Source of the DNA: Bursaphelenchus xylophilus
Lineage: Eukaryota > Nematoda > Chromadorea > Rhabditida > Aphelenchoididae
Assembly (NCBI GenBank): GCA_904066235.2
Contig: CAJFCV020000002.1
Coordinates: 9,052,001 to 9,116,000, forward strand
Length of the DNA stretch: 64,000 bases
Direction: 5' to 3'
Shown piece after piece: positions 23,099-33,658 of this stretch (position 1 is the first letter of the stretch; each line of letters starts with the position of its first letter). Position numbers and translations under genes: made by a program. The notes under the pieces were generated by a model. The model did no database searches and was not told the origin of the DNA. It saw nothing but the letters and a program-made list of their open reading frames with translations.

Positions 23099-25008
23099 TT
23101 AATATCTAAAAAGTTGGCTTGATTTGAACAAGCTTGTCCACGTTGACACCACAGTGTGGATACGCTCGAGCCTTAGAAAAAAAACTTGTTTTAATGCGGC
23201 GTATAAACCACCACGTACATCGAGTGGTATGAAGTGTCGTGGGTCGACTTGATTCATCGCTATGACAGCTTGTTCGAGAACCGGTTCAAACATGTTATTA
23301 TACCATTCAAAACGAATGTTCACGGTAACTCGCCGCAGCACAAAGGTTATTTGATCCTCGTTTTTAGTCGTCGTAATGCCAGCAACCGTTAAGGCCTTGT
23401 CTAGGACAGTCAAAACATTCTCCTTCATTCGAGGAGGAGCTGCAAGTGAGGCATTGATCTCCGTTGCAACGGGAGTATACTTTCCGATACCAAGAAAATG
23501 CGAAACCATACGAGTGATATAAGCTTCAATATTCCGCTTTTAAAATTATATCACGGTCTTTATGCTTACATCTTCTTCAATAAATCTCCCCTTGTTCATC
23601 GTGATCTGTTCGATATTTGGCATGCAAATCAATAGCTCTTCAAATAAGAGTCGGTAATCGTCTTCAGCAGGCGTGTCATCAACGAAAAGTGGACAAGTAA
23701 TTTGTTTAATCGAAGATTTTAGGGGGTATCTGAAACAGAAATAACACGCAAGATGGTGTTGTAGGTCCTGCGGGATAGTTATGGGTAAACTAGTCCGGAA
23801 TGCCACTAGAATGACTTTTGGCGTTAAGACTGTGTAGAAAAAGACCTTTGTTTTCACAAGTATATGTATCACCACAGCTATTAGTCTGTCTGGAAAATAA
23901 TGGGTACAATTTCGAATCCAAAATCGCATCGCTTATCTTTCTCGACAGACTCAAACGACACTTGGTGGCAAATAATTTCGCAACCAAAACATGTATTTCC
24001 GCACACATTATTTTCCCGACAAACATAAACTCGTATAAAACTTTGTTTAAAATATGTATTTATCTTACCCACGCCGCATAAAATCTTGCAAAAAATATTG
24101 GTAGTTGCATATCAGGTGTTCCAGATTTATTTGAAACATTGGGTACGTATCTGAAATGCGATGACCAAGAAGTTCAACCTACATCCATCTCTATCGGTAT
24201 CTGTGATCTCAAAAGACTTTAGATTACATCCTTCAAAGAGGGCTAGTTCCTTGACGCCACACTTCAAATCTGTTACAACTGGTACTAACTCTTTTAGCAA
24301 TGGTGTAAAGACGAAATTTCGATCAAAGTATAATTCGAGAGTTACAATTTTCATGGTCTTCGCGAGTTCTAAAAATATTTTTTTATATGTATATATGTAT
24401 ATAATATGGTCAAAATACCCTGTAACATCCTGCCGGCTTGTCTGGAATTCTTCATCCTCGACCATGGCATGCTTTCCGCGAAGATTCCGATGTATAGTTC
24501 GTCATGCTTTCCACCAATAAAAGCTTGCCGCAACAGCTCAATAGCCGGTATTAGGCGCTCCGTATAATGTTCTTCCTGCGGCTCATTGAGGACGACCTTT
24601 ATATGCCGGCCATCTGAAAATTCAATACAGGGTGGGGCATCTTTGTGGCCCGATTTGAAAAAACAACCGAAAAAATGAACTCCAAGAATAAATCCAATAA
24701 CTGTAGAAGACACTTACCTATGTATAACATACTTAGTATCAAACAAAATGGGGTTGTCTGAGGATTCAGGGAAAAAATAATTTTAAGATTTGGCCAAAAA
24801 CTAAAGAAGTTAAAGCCAATTCAAATCGGGCCACAAAGATGCCCCACCCTGTGCAAAGATTAATAAAGCTATACACCGTCAAAAATAGATCTTCTACGCC
24901 TAATAGTTGAGTAAGTTGTAGATTAAATCGACGCTTTTTATCGACCCAAATCTTACCCGTGTTTGTGTCATCGCTAAATTCATCGTCAATAAATAAGGAT
25001 GCTTTCAT
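23099..25008 (-). CDS. Array family gene, partly unresolved
   Basis: The start is MKASLFIDDEFSDDTN (25008). Exon 2 begins after TTTTCAG near 24613 and encodes IPAIELLRQAFIGGKHDELY and GRMLQG. Block III is FTPLLKELVPVVTDLKCGV then LALFEGCNLKSFEIT (to about 24174). Block V begins after TTTCAG near 23735 (YPLKSSIKQITCPLFVDD, LLICMPNIEQIT). The last exon (about 23551-23099) is longer and more divergent than usual. Block IV could not be placed. The expected region, 24080-23780, is occupied by an inverted-repeat element and a degenerate GLFLHSLNAKSH reading frame. The gene may therefore be damaged. An inverted-repeat element also sits in intron 1. Confidence 0.55.
23884..24036. mobile_element. CTGTCGGG-type inverted-repeat element, diverged copy
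   Basis: GTCTGTCTGGAAAATAATGG at the left is matched by TTATTTTCCCGACAAAC at the right. The ends are those of the 155-bp TCAGTCTGTCGGGAAA family, but the interior differs. It lies where the block IV exon of the surrounding gene is expected. Confidence 0.55.
24626..24856. mobile_element. CAGGGTGGGGC inverted-repeat element
   Basis: ACAGGGTGGGGCATCTTTG followed by GGCCCGATTTG at the left is matched by CAAATCGGGCCACAAAGAT and GCCCCACCCTGT at the right. Half copies with the same GAGGATTCAGGGAAAAAA and GGGCCACAAAGATGCCCC words are at 63665-63760 and, inverted and diverged, at 46763-46860. It is in intron 1 of the family gene. Confidence 0.7.
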
Positions 25009-25249
25009 AATTAAGATTCTTCAGAGACAGAAGTTTTGCTGTCGAAAAAAAACCAAATAACGTCTGATTCACATGGCTTTTGCTTTTTTCTTTGTGTTTA
25101 ATTTTGAAATTTATATATGTATTTTATTTGGCTTTTATAATGAGATGATCATTTGACCGATTTCAAAGACAATTATAATGTTTCGTATTCTACAAAAAGG
25201 CGATGAGGCGGACTTTTGAGCTTCTATAGATTTTTCATTGCATTAGCTG

Positions 25250-28200
25250 TATTTTTGTGATAATGAAAAAAGAATTTTAACATAGCTGTAGAATACAGTA
25301 ATGTATAATATAATGATGAGATGTTGTGCATTCGTGACATTCAAACCATTTTTTCTGTGTTGAATATTTATTATTTGTGAACGAAAGGACGATTGCCACT
25401 TGGCCGAAAGACGCGGCAATTTTCGCAGAAAGTAAAGGTCGCGAAAATAAGAAGACAAAAGCAGATTTAAACAAGGAGACATCACAAAAGACGGAGCCGC
25501 CTACAGAAGAAAGATGGAAGAAGAGTAAACGCTGGATGGCAGAAAAAACGGAGGAAGCGTTAGGGCAGATCGGAAGAACGGTTGAGTTAACCACGCCCAC
25601 CGGAACGACAACAGAGATCGAAAGATTCGGATTTGTTCAGTTAGATATTTGCATGCTATTAGATATTGTATGCGTGTGATATATTTTCCATAAGATATTT
25701 TATTGGCACAGACGCGCCAGGACCGATCAGAAAATGCTGACATAGCCATTTTTGCGGAATTGTGGGGGCTGACCGCTCGTCGATCCGAAGACGAAGAAGA
25801 TGAGTTTTTACGAAGCAGTTTTACGGTCATTTATTTTTTTTATCGGGATTACATATAATTTACCGAGGGTGACGGTACAATTTTATGAGATACTATGGAT
25901 GGGTATACTGTATTATGTTGTACAAGATTAATGTTGTAACGGTATTCGGTAGACATTTGAGTTGGATTGATGTTATATATAGATTGTGTTAAGTTATACG
26001 ACAGATGACAAGGCGTCATGAAGACATGGCGGGGATTACTGTATTATGAGATACGAGAGATGACAATGTATCATGAGGATCGCGGGGATTACTGTATTCG
26101 GGTTATGTCACGACGCGAATTGGGTTATTGTTAAAGCGCGAAAACGGTGAGTTGGGTTGATATTACAGAGTTTTTTCAAACAAATAAGCAATCAACGAAG
26201 GATGATGGGCAACAACCCAGTGAGAGCGGAGATGGAAGAGAAAGAAGCCGTCAATGAAGAAGGAAATGTTGAAGTCGGCCGGGATGTGGAAGGCCCAGAT
26301 GTGGAAGACGATCCACAGGAGCCTGTGGAACGCATGGATGATCAAGAACTCGACGATGGAGATGCCGGAACGGCGCAGATTGAGATTATTGAAGAACAGC
26401 AAATTCGTTTGGCTGACTTTGCAATGCGCCCAAGATTGTGACGGGATTAGCAGTGTTTACCAAGTTTACAATGGACACGATGAGAGAGCCTACATTCAGC
26501 GGGAGACCACTTGATGTTCCACGAATGCGACAAGTGTATGCGGCACTGCCGAATGCACCGTTTCGTAAGATGATCGGTACAGAAACAAGGGGAGCAAGAC
26601 GTAAACTAATGGAATATTTGCCTTGGGTGCCACAAGAGAAGAGCAGTATGGTACAACCCCTGAGTTCATCCAATTTGGTACGAACGTAAAGAGTCTAATA
26701 GCCACATCACAATGCCGGTGGGGACAACTGTTGAATTTTCGGAGTATGTGCACGTCATCAATTCGGAGAGTAACGTAAGCGTTTTGCGTGGGACGGCAGG
26801 ATCCAGGGAACAAGGTATGGCTGGCCTCCCTCATCCAAACGGAATTGCCACAAATTTCCACGTGAATTTCCACCCGTGGACAGAGGATCACCGCGCAGTT
26901 GTTTCAAGAGTAGTTTTCACACGTGATTACGTAACCGGGAAACCCCAACGATGCTCATTACCGTGCGGTTTTTGTACTTCAAGGAAATATGGAGGAGCAA
27001 GTGTCTCTGGGTTTCGATCAATTTGTTAGGACAGCGTAATAAATGTGGTAGTAAATTACATTGGATATTTTGGTTACTACTTAAGGGATACCCCCTAAGA
27101 TATTTTATTCTTCTTGTTTTGGTGATTCCTTCTGCCCAACCAGCCCGTCAGTTCAAATGCGAATTTCCACCGTCTCTTTGCCATTGAAGCCCCGATTTTT
27201 TAGTGTGATTGTGGTGAAATGTCTTGTCTCTCTTTGAATCGAAGGATTTTGCTTTCCCCTTCTCCCGGGAGGGCATTTTATTGGAAGTACAAAATGGACG
27301 CCCAACAGCCAAGACCAACCGTCCTACCGAGGTTATCCTATCACTCGACCGAAACTTCACATTATTGGTCCATCATTCGAAGTGCGTTTGTGACGTAATG
27401 TCGGTGACTGGATGCTTTGATTGCCAGCAGTCGCTGACACTGCACCTTCAATGCCATGCAAGCTTTGGTTCAGCGACGGCCGTAATTATCTGCCAGAATT
27501 CGACGAAATCTTCGTGGTTAAATTCCACGGCGGAAACTCAGCGTATAATAGTAATACTATATATGGCACACTACAACGGGTACTTTAGTAATTTTGTTTA
27601 CAGAATGCCCATCATGCCGGATCATGGCTCACTGCTGTTGGACGTTCAATGAAGCAGATATGATATATGGAACCTTGCCAAGTGCAGGCTTTCATAAATT
27701 TATCAGTACCAAAACAAGATGTTCCAGACGTGTGGCAGAAGGTGGCCAAGTTGAGTGCATAATTCGCGATTCAAACGTATTCCTCCTGCTAGAATTGCGT
27801 AATTGTCCCTGACAATTTGTGCAATTTGTCACACTGGAGACTGATGGAGGTATTCGAATACATACATGTCGTAAATTCGGAGAATAATGCTGCAATCCTT
27901 TGAGGCATGGAAGAGTCCCTGGGCTGGGGGTGGCATTCCCCACCCCCAGGGGGTGGCAACGCACTCTCATGTCAATAACCGTCCATGTGTATTGAATAAA
28001 AGAGCAGTGGTATGGAGAATCGTGTTCACCAGAGATTACCGGGATCGCGTAAATCCCTGCTCACTATCGGCTCAGTTTGGCATTACAAGAAAACCTGGAG
28101 GAAACAATCGTCACGGGATTTGATCAATTCATGCGGACCGCCAGACGACCAGACGAAAATGACGTCGTTATTGTGATGGTGATGGAGAGATGGGAGGAGA

Positions 28201-28400
28201 TGGACGCTAAGAGTTTTCGATGGGACGAGGAGTCGCCAAAATTACTCCTCACCACTTATATGGTGCAGAAGTGTATGTTGGAGAACGATGACCACGCCCA
28301 CCGGAACGACAACAGAGATCGAGAGATCCGGATTTAGTATGTTAGATACTTGCTTCTTGTTTTGGTATTTGTGTTTGTAAACGATTATTTGACATCGGTT
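25250..28400 (+). pseudogene. Decayed, internally duplicated coding block of unknown origin
   Basis: The plus strand carries long but broken reading frames. 25377-25679 is charged (TKADLNKETSQKTEPPTEER), 26157-26441 is acidic (EEKEAVNEEGNVEVGRD), and others lie at 26712-27029 and 28077-28337. Two diverged copies of one segment are visible. CAATTCGGAGAGTAACG with a following glycine-rich stretch near 26760 corresponds to TAAATTCGGAGAATAATG near 27865. GTTTCGATCAATTTGTTAGG near 27010 corresponds to a similar segment near 28115. The 60-base segment CACGCCCACCGGAACGACAA is repeated at about 25594 and 28287. The copies have different stops and frameshifts. It could be a dead retroelement or viral insertion. 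It is unlike the array family, and no polymerase motif was seen. Confidence 0.45.
27224..27652 (+). pseudogene. Possible phlebovirus-type glycoprotein stem fragment
   Basis: This 142-codon open frame has a Cys-rich core: CVCDV, then GCFDC, LQCHASFG and VIICQNS. The spacing resembles the C-terminal domain of phlebovirus-type class II fusion glycoproteins (Phlebovirus_G2), which is also known as an envelope-like gene in some nematode BEL/Pao retroelements. The rest of such a glycoprotein is not recognisable here. A hydrophobic, signal-like stretch (YFILLVLVIPSAQPARQ) lies just upstream in another frame at 27084-27187. The assignment rests on Cys spacing only. The frame sits within the decayed block and looks dead. 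Confidence 0.35.
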
Positions 28401-28554
28401 ATTTTGATTGCTGAAGTCGACGCCAAATTTTTTTGATTTGGGCGTAGATTTTTTTTTGAAAATCGCGATTCGAGAAAAAAACATTTTTCTATACTTATAT
28501 GACTCCCTTTACATGCGTCCGAAGTACAGAGGTTCCACTGTGCCACATTTTTAT

Positions 28555-30070
28555 TTATAAATCTTCAAAGATTACAAGATCCAGAGATTGACTGCTCGTG
28601 GGCTCATCTGCAGCCCACTGAAACTGCAGCTCTAGCTTGGTCTTGTCCAATGAGCAAGTGAATGTTGATTTTGTTTCTTGATCTGGCAGTTTTGTCAGCT
28701 TTAAATCCCACTGTGCCATTGCCCGCTTACAGGCAAAGAGGACATAACCTTTCATCAAAGGAATAGTTTTTACAATTACAAAGACGTTGGTGGGGATATA
28801 TGCAAGTTGATCGATCTGTTTTGCACGAGAAAGAATGCCGCAAAGCCAGGTGTCCATAGGCTGAAATTGGATTACAATTATTATTATACATACTGTCAGG
28901 TTTCCTTTAGGGCATATAACGCCATTAGAATTACAACAGAGAGCGAGGGAAAGGGAAACAGTATGGACTTTTTTCTTGCTTAATTTTTACCGCATATGAA
29001 ACGTAGCGCCAAATTTTTGCATTGCTGCAATGTCATCCAAAACGCGTATCAATTTCGACATCTTTTATAAATTTCCACGTTCCTACAAAGCGCTAAGAAC
29101 CTCACCAAAGCCTCAGAAAATTATAATCTAAACTGGTTTCACCAAAATATCAGCCTCCAATCATGTCACGAAAACAGAGAGAACCACTCATATCAGTGCC
29201 GAAGCTTCGATAAGAGCACCTGAACGTCACCTCTTCCAAGTCGGGCATTAAGACTGGAAGGTATCGGAAAATCTCCTCGTAATATTCTTTTGCCACATTG
29301 GTCTCAAGATTCATGCTACAGGAGAGATGTTTCACGGTGGATTGATTGGGAAGGCTGAAATCTAATTTGTGAAGCCACTAGCTTTAAAATATTTATATGT
29401 ATTTGCCATGTACCTGGCTCTGCAAAACTCTTCCAATTTCATGTATCGGCCAAGAACTATCGTGCTAACGTCCAGCCGGAAGAGAGGAGCTGTGTCTAAA
29501 ATACACGTTGTGTTGCTTGAGACTTGGTGACTTACATCCTGATAAACCAAATTCACTTTTAATCTCAACAGTGTTTAGATGGCATCCGACAAACGACTTT
29601 AGGCTTTGATAATTGCATTTTAGGTGGGTTACCGACGACGCGAACTCTTCCAGAAATGAGGCGGATGAGTATGAACAATGCACGGAACGGATGTCCAAAC
29701 TGACTGTTTTCACATGAGTCGCAAGCTCTGAACAAGATATGTTAAGTCGATGGAAAAAGCTAATGCGATTTTAAGCCACCTTTCATCGCTTTCCCGAGAT
29801 CTCTTGCAGATATTCGAGTCCATCGATTCCGTGAGAAAAATGAAACGCATATTTTCAGCTCATTGTATTTGTCCTTCAATAAGGTCTCGCCAAGATACTC
29901 CAGCCCTTCGGGGATGTCGAGGAAACTGCGCGGTTCTTCATTATTTAACACAACGTCGATTGAATCCTCAGCTAAAAGATCTTATGCATCAACCCCGAGG
30001 ATATTTACAACTAACAAAATGGGTTTATATCCGCTGCGAAGCCATTCTGAATAAACACAAATACTGTCAT
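28555..30070 (-). CDS. Array family gene, acidic-N type
   Basis: Likely exons are 30070 to about 30016 (MTVFVFIQNGFAADINPF), about 29970-29772 (block II, ending RDLGKAMKG), about 29729-29536 (block III, FLEEFASSVTHLKCNYQSL, FVGCHLNTVEI), about 29496-29415 (block IV, TAPLFRLDVSTIVLGRYMKL to RAR), about 29355-29150 (block V, NQSTVKHLSCSMNLE, YLPVLMPDLEEVTF) and 28860-28555 (last exon, SRAKQIDQLAYIPTNVFVIV). The first-exon donor GTTAGT is unusual but gives the right phase. The block V exon has no clear donor before its frame ends at 29150, so that junction is unresolved. Between them lies a 290-base AT-rich stretch. Function unknown. Confidence 0.6.
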
Positions 30071-30287
30071 GGGGTTACACCTTTTAATGCAAATTTATTT
30101 CAAGTAAAAGTATTGTAACTTCAAGTACAAATCAATGAAACAGTTTTTTGATCAGATGACTCACATGACCTTTTCTTCTTTTGCATTATGTTTTATTGGA
30201 AATTGCGAAATTTTCAATCGTTTTTTTTCGAGTCTCCAGAGGTTGAAAACATACAGCACATATAACAATTCAAAACAATTTATTTTT

Positions 30288-32483
30288 TCACATCTCTTCC
30301 CACGGATGCCCCCAAATACGGTGATAGACGCCCAAATCATAGTTTGGTGCTCTCCAATTAAGCCAAAGTTTAAAAGTGGTAGTGTTGAGTTTGACAGTGA
30401 ATAAACAAAACCCCTCTTCTTCCTGAATTTCCACATTCAACCGAGACAAACGACTTTTGATTTTTTCGATTGTAGTGGATTTCAGAGGATTGTCTGCGAA
30501 CAGCCGCATCGACAGGTTGATAACAAGGGCCGAATGCTGAGCAATTTGATCGGCGTTGAAAAGCATTTTCTCCAGCAGGGCTTCGAGTTGCTGAAAATTG
30601 ATTTTATTGACAAGGGAAGCTTGATGTTTAGAGCCAAAAAATCCTTGTTTATTTGGAGTGCAGATCACAAAGCTACCTGCTTGGCGGACCCCCGATTTAT
30701 TGACCAAAGACGACTGGATCAAGTCCGCTTCAATCGCCGAATTTAACCCCGGTCTGTCGGGAAAATAATGTGTAATAGTCGCCACATAAAGTCATGGCAC
30801 ATTTGCACAGTGCGGTTTTGTTTTCGGCAATTCCCCGTTTTTGCACTAGCGACATGCACTTTCGCGCAAGCTCGCTTCAATTTTCTCGCGCGACACTCGC
30901 GACAAATGTGTCAGGACTTTATGGCGTGACTAGTATTTATCGCAAAAGATGTCTCACCTAGCCGCAATCGCACAAAAAATCCACAGCTACGGCCAGTCGC
31001 CACAAAGCGACAATGGGCGATTTCAAGCCGCGAAAAATCCACATTATTTCCCCGACAAATAGATAAAAAACGCATTTATTATGTCTTACCTCTGATGTGG
31101 TCGCATAGACGCTTAATGAAGAAAGCGTCAGTTCCTCCAAATGCGGCATCATGACGGAGAGTTGCTCTAGAATTCCGTGGTAATACCCCGCAACTGGTTC
31201 GCGAGACAAGTCCACCAAGCAACGCAAACGCTTGGCCGCACATTTCGTTGGGTATCTAAAAAATTACTTTGAATTTTACTGCTAAAGACAGCCCTGTGCA
31301 ACTCGGCAATGCCCCTTATTAAATAATTGGGAGACTTACAGTCTAATGCAAAGATCGTGTAGTTGAGTTTGCCGAAGAAACAGCTCATCAGCAAGCACCT
31401 GGAAAAGAGGAGCCGCATCTAAAACACTACGGATAAAGCCCCTCACTTACATGATGATTTAAAATCTTTCTTAAGGGTTACAATGTTGACACAACAGCCT
31501 TCAAAATATGTCAAATGTTTGAAGGAACAATTCAGTTCCTTTGTGACTGGGACGACGGGAATCAGCTCTTCCAGGATCGGCATTATAAAGCATCTTGGGC
31601 CTGAAATATACTTTGAAGTGGGGCTTCAGAAAATCGACAGAAAATCTCGTATCTTTTTGTGGAAAAATATGTTCATTTATAGCGCTGTATAAAATTTTTC
31701 CTCTACTATAAAATGCTTTATAGTATCTTCCCAGAAAATTTAAAACACCCCACTTCAAAGACTTGCCTGATCGAAGTTGGAGTGAGACTGTTGATGTGTA
31801 GCCAGCCAGTTCTGCAACAAAGAAATTCTTTAAAGGCATTGAGAGGATGTACAGTGGGGGACCTCATCCAATGGCAAAAAACGTGCCATTTTGCATAAGG
31901 GAAGTATCAAAAATGTAGCAAAATATCTCCCTCTCCAAATGAAAAAACTGGGATTTCAAAAGCGCGTCCGCTGTTTTTGTGAGGTAGAGTTTTTTTAGTT
32001 GGAGAGGGAGGTATTTTGCTACATTTTTGATACTTCCCGGACGCAAAATGGCACGTTTTTGTGCCACTGGATCAGGTCTCCCTCTGTAAAAAAAGCCATT
32101 ACAAAACTTAGGCTTATAGACTCAATATACTCCCTGGTATCTATAGAGCCTGTGGATGACATACCTTTCAAGACTCTCCCAATTTCTTGTGTCTCCTGTT
32201 GCGTCAAGTCCAAATTCGCGGACAAATCAATCTCGACGTAAAGTTCTTCATGGGGTTCCTCGATAAGCGCCTGTCGAAAAACCTCAAGGCCTTCGAATAT
32301 ATCTTCAGATCCGTGCGTCTCCTCGTCTTTGAACCTCGATCTGATGAAGTTGGTGGCTAAAACTCAGTTAAGGTCCGAAGTTTCTGCAGACATACTAATC
32401 GGATCTTGCTCGTCATAATAACCATAGGCGATGGCGACAAAGGCCAATTTATGAGCAGGCGTATCCACACTTTTTGCAGCCAT
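30288..32483 (-). CDS. Array family gene, acidic-N type
   Basis: The first exon starts at 32483 (MAAKSVDTPA, ending YYDEQDPI) with donor GTATGT. Only this frame matches exon 2 in phase. Block II (about 32358-32168) ends QETQEIGRVLKG. Block III (about 31598-31452) reads MPILEELIPVVPVTKELNC then FEGC. Block IV (about 31420-31350) is AAPLFQVLADELFLRQTQL. Block V (about 31253-31091) reads KRLRCLVDLSREPVAGYY then LSVMMPHLEELTL. Block VI (about 30597-30288) is MLFNADQIAQHSALVINLSM. The introns hold a CAGTGGGG MITE (31852-32086) and a nested pair of inverted-repeat elements (30735-31066). Frames are intact. The usual LPNL is MPHL here. Function unknown. Confidence 0.7.
30735..31066. mobile_element. 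Two nested inverted-repeat elements in an intron
   Basis: The outer ends are GGTCTGTCGGGAAAATAATG and ATTATTTCCCCGACAAAT, a diverged member of the TCAGTCTGTCGGG family. Inside it, at about 30779-30932, lies another element with ends AGTCGCCACATAAAGTC and GGACTTTATGGCGTGACTAG. A relative of the inner element is at 50035-50206. The inner element carries GCACAGTGC and CTAGCGACATGCACTTT words shared with that copy. Confidence 0.65.
31852..32086. mobile_element. CAGTGGGG MITE, copy 2
   Basis: Ends are CAGTGGGGGACCTCATCCAG and its inverse ending CCCTCTG. TA is present directly outside both ends (31850-31851 and 32087-32088). The inner arms are AATATCTCCCTCTCCAA and its inverse. It lies in an intron of the gene at 30288-32483. 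Confidence 0.85.
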
Positions 32484-32692
32484 TTATCGATGCGTTTGAA
32501 GTGCGATGCTCAGCTTTGCGGACGCCGATATTCAACGATCCTGGACAAGAAGAGAGTGCGCAGAGGGCGGAGAGCGGTCAGATGGAACGGGGTTTTGGCA
32601 ATATCTCTTCTACACTTAAAAATCGGAAAAAATTTTTGGTTCACCCCAATAATTTCGCCCGGAAAAGACGGTCTTTAAGGGAAAATTCTTCT

Positions 32693-33158
32693 CTTTGTGC
32701 AAGAGAAGTACCCCAAGTGCGACGCTCAGATTTTCTTTAAATTTTGCACACACGTCGGGAATAGGCTAAATATCAGTTTCAGAAAGTTTTTGCGCTTTGC
32801 AGACGCCGCCGAGATATTGAACGACTTTTGCCGCCGAGAAAGTGCACTAAACGTGGAGGGCGGTCACAGAGAAACGCACTTTTTGGCCATAACTTAGCTA
32901 GTTTAGCGCGGAAAAGACAGATTTTTTGTGGAAACATTACCCTCTGTGGCCTTGGTGGAAATAGGCATGAAACTTTTCGTGACAAAATATGGCAAAAAGA
33001 GTCAAATTTTCGCCAACTTTCGAACTAAAAATCTCAGTTGTTTCGACAAAGCGCGGGCTAGGATTCTCGCATATATTTTACAAAAAAGTATTCTAAATTT
33101 GTGCCAAGTTTCGTCAAAATCTGAGCGTCGCACTTTGGGGTACTTCCCCTGTCAGTTG
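32693..33158. mobile_element. GGGAAGTACC element, copy 2
   Basis: AAGAGAAGTACCCCAAGTGC plus GACGCTCAGATTTTC at the left is matched by the inverse AAAATCTGAGCGTCGCAC then TTGGGGTACTTCCCC at the right. The interior shows GCCGAGATATTGAACGAC and GCGCGGGCTAGGATTCTCGC. A partial relative lies at 32500-32580. Confidence 0.8.
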
Positions 33159-33307
33159 AAATAAGGCCATCATTTTTTATAAACAAGCTCACAAAGAAAT
33201 TTTATCTAAATTTTGAATTAGAAATCTCAGCTGTTTCTGCAAAACGCCGGCTCCAAATCTCCATGATAGTTAGTAAAAAAAAAATTACGCCAAGCCAAAC
33301 ACAAAGA

Positions 33308-33547
33308 GCGTCGCACGTCAAACTGAGGAGTCCGGTGACCGAAATAGACTCTTCGCTATCGATTTTTTACATTTCGTCTTGATTTCCAGAGAAAGAGAGC
33401 AAAAAGACACGCAAAAGCGTACTCTCTCGCCCCAAAAATTCCCCATTTCTCTCCCGACAAAACGTTTTTTCGCGTCTTTTTTGAGAAATTGCCAATCCAT
33501 TCACCGGACTGTTTTAGCTTATCTCAGTTTGACGTGCGTCGCGCCTC
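33308..33547. mobile_element. Short inverted-repeat element, GCGTCGCACGTC ends
   Basis: GCGTCGCACGTCAAACTGAG at the left is matched exactly by the inverse CTCAGTTTGACGTGCGTCGC at the right. The total is about 240 bp. The interior is not palindromic to the centre. It lies between two family genes. Only this copy is visible. Confidence 0.75.
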
Positions 33548-33658
33548 GAGCAGTTTATTCGCAAAAAAAGAGTTTAACAGCGGCTGATTCACCCGTTTCT
33601 TTATCTTTACTTCTTATCGTAAATTGCAAAACTAAGCGTGGGCACAAAAGAGATCACT

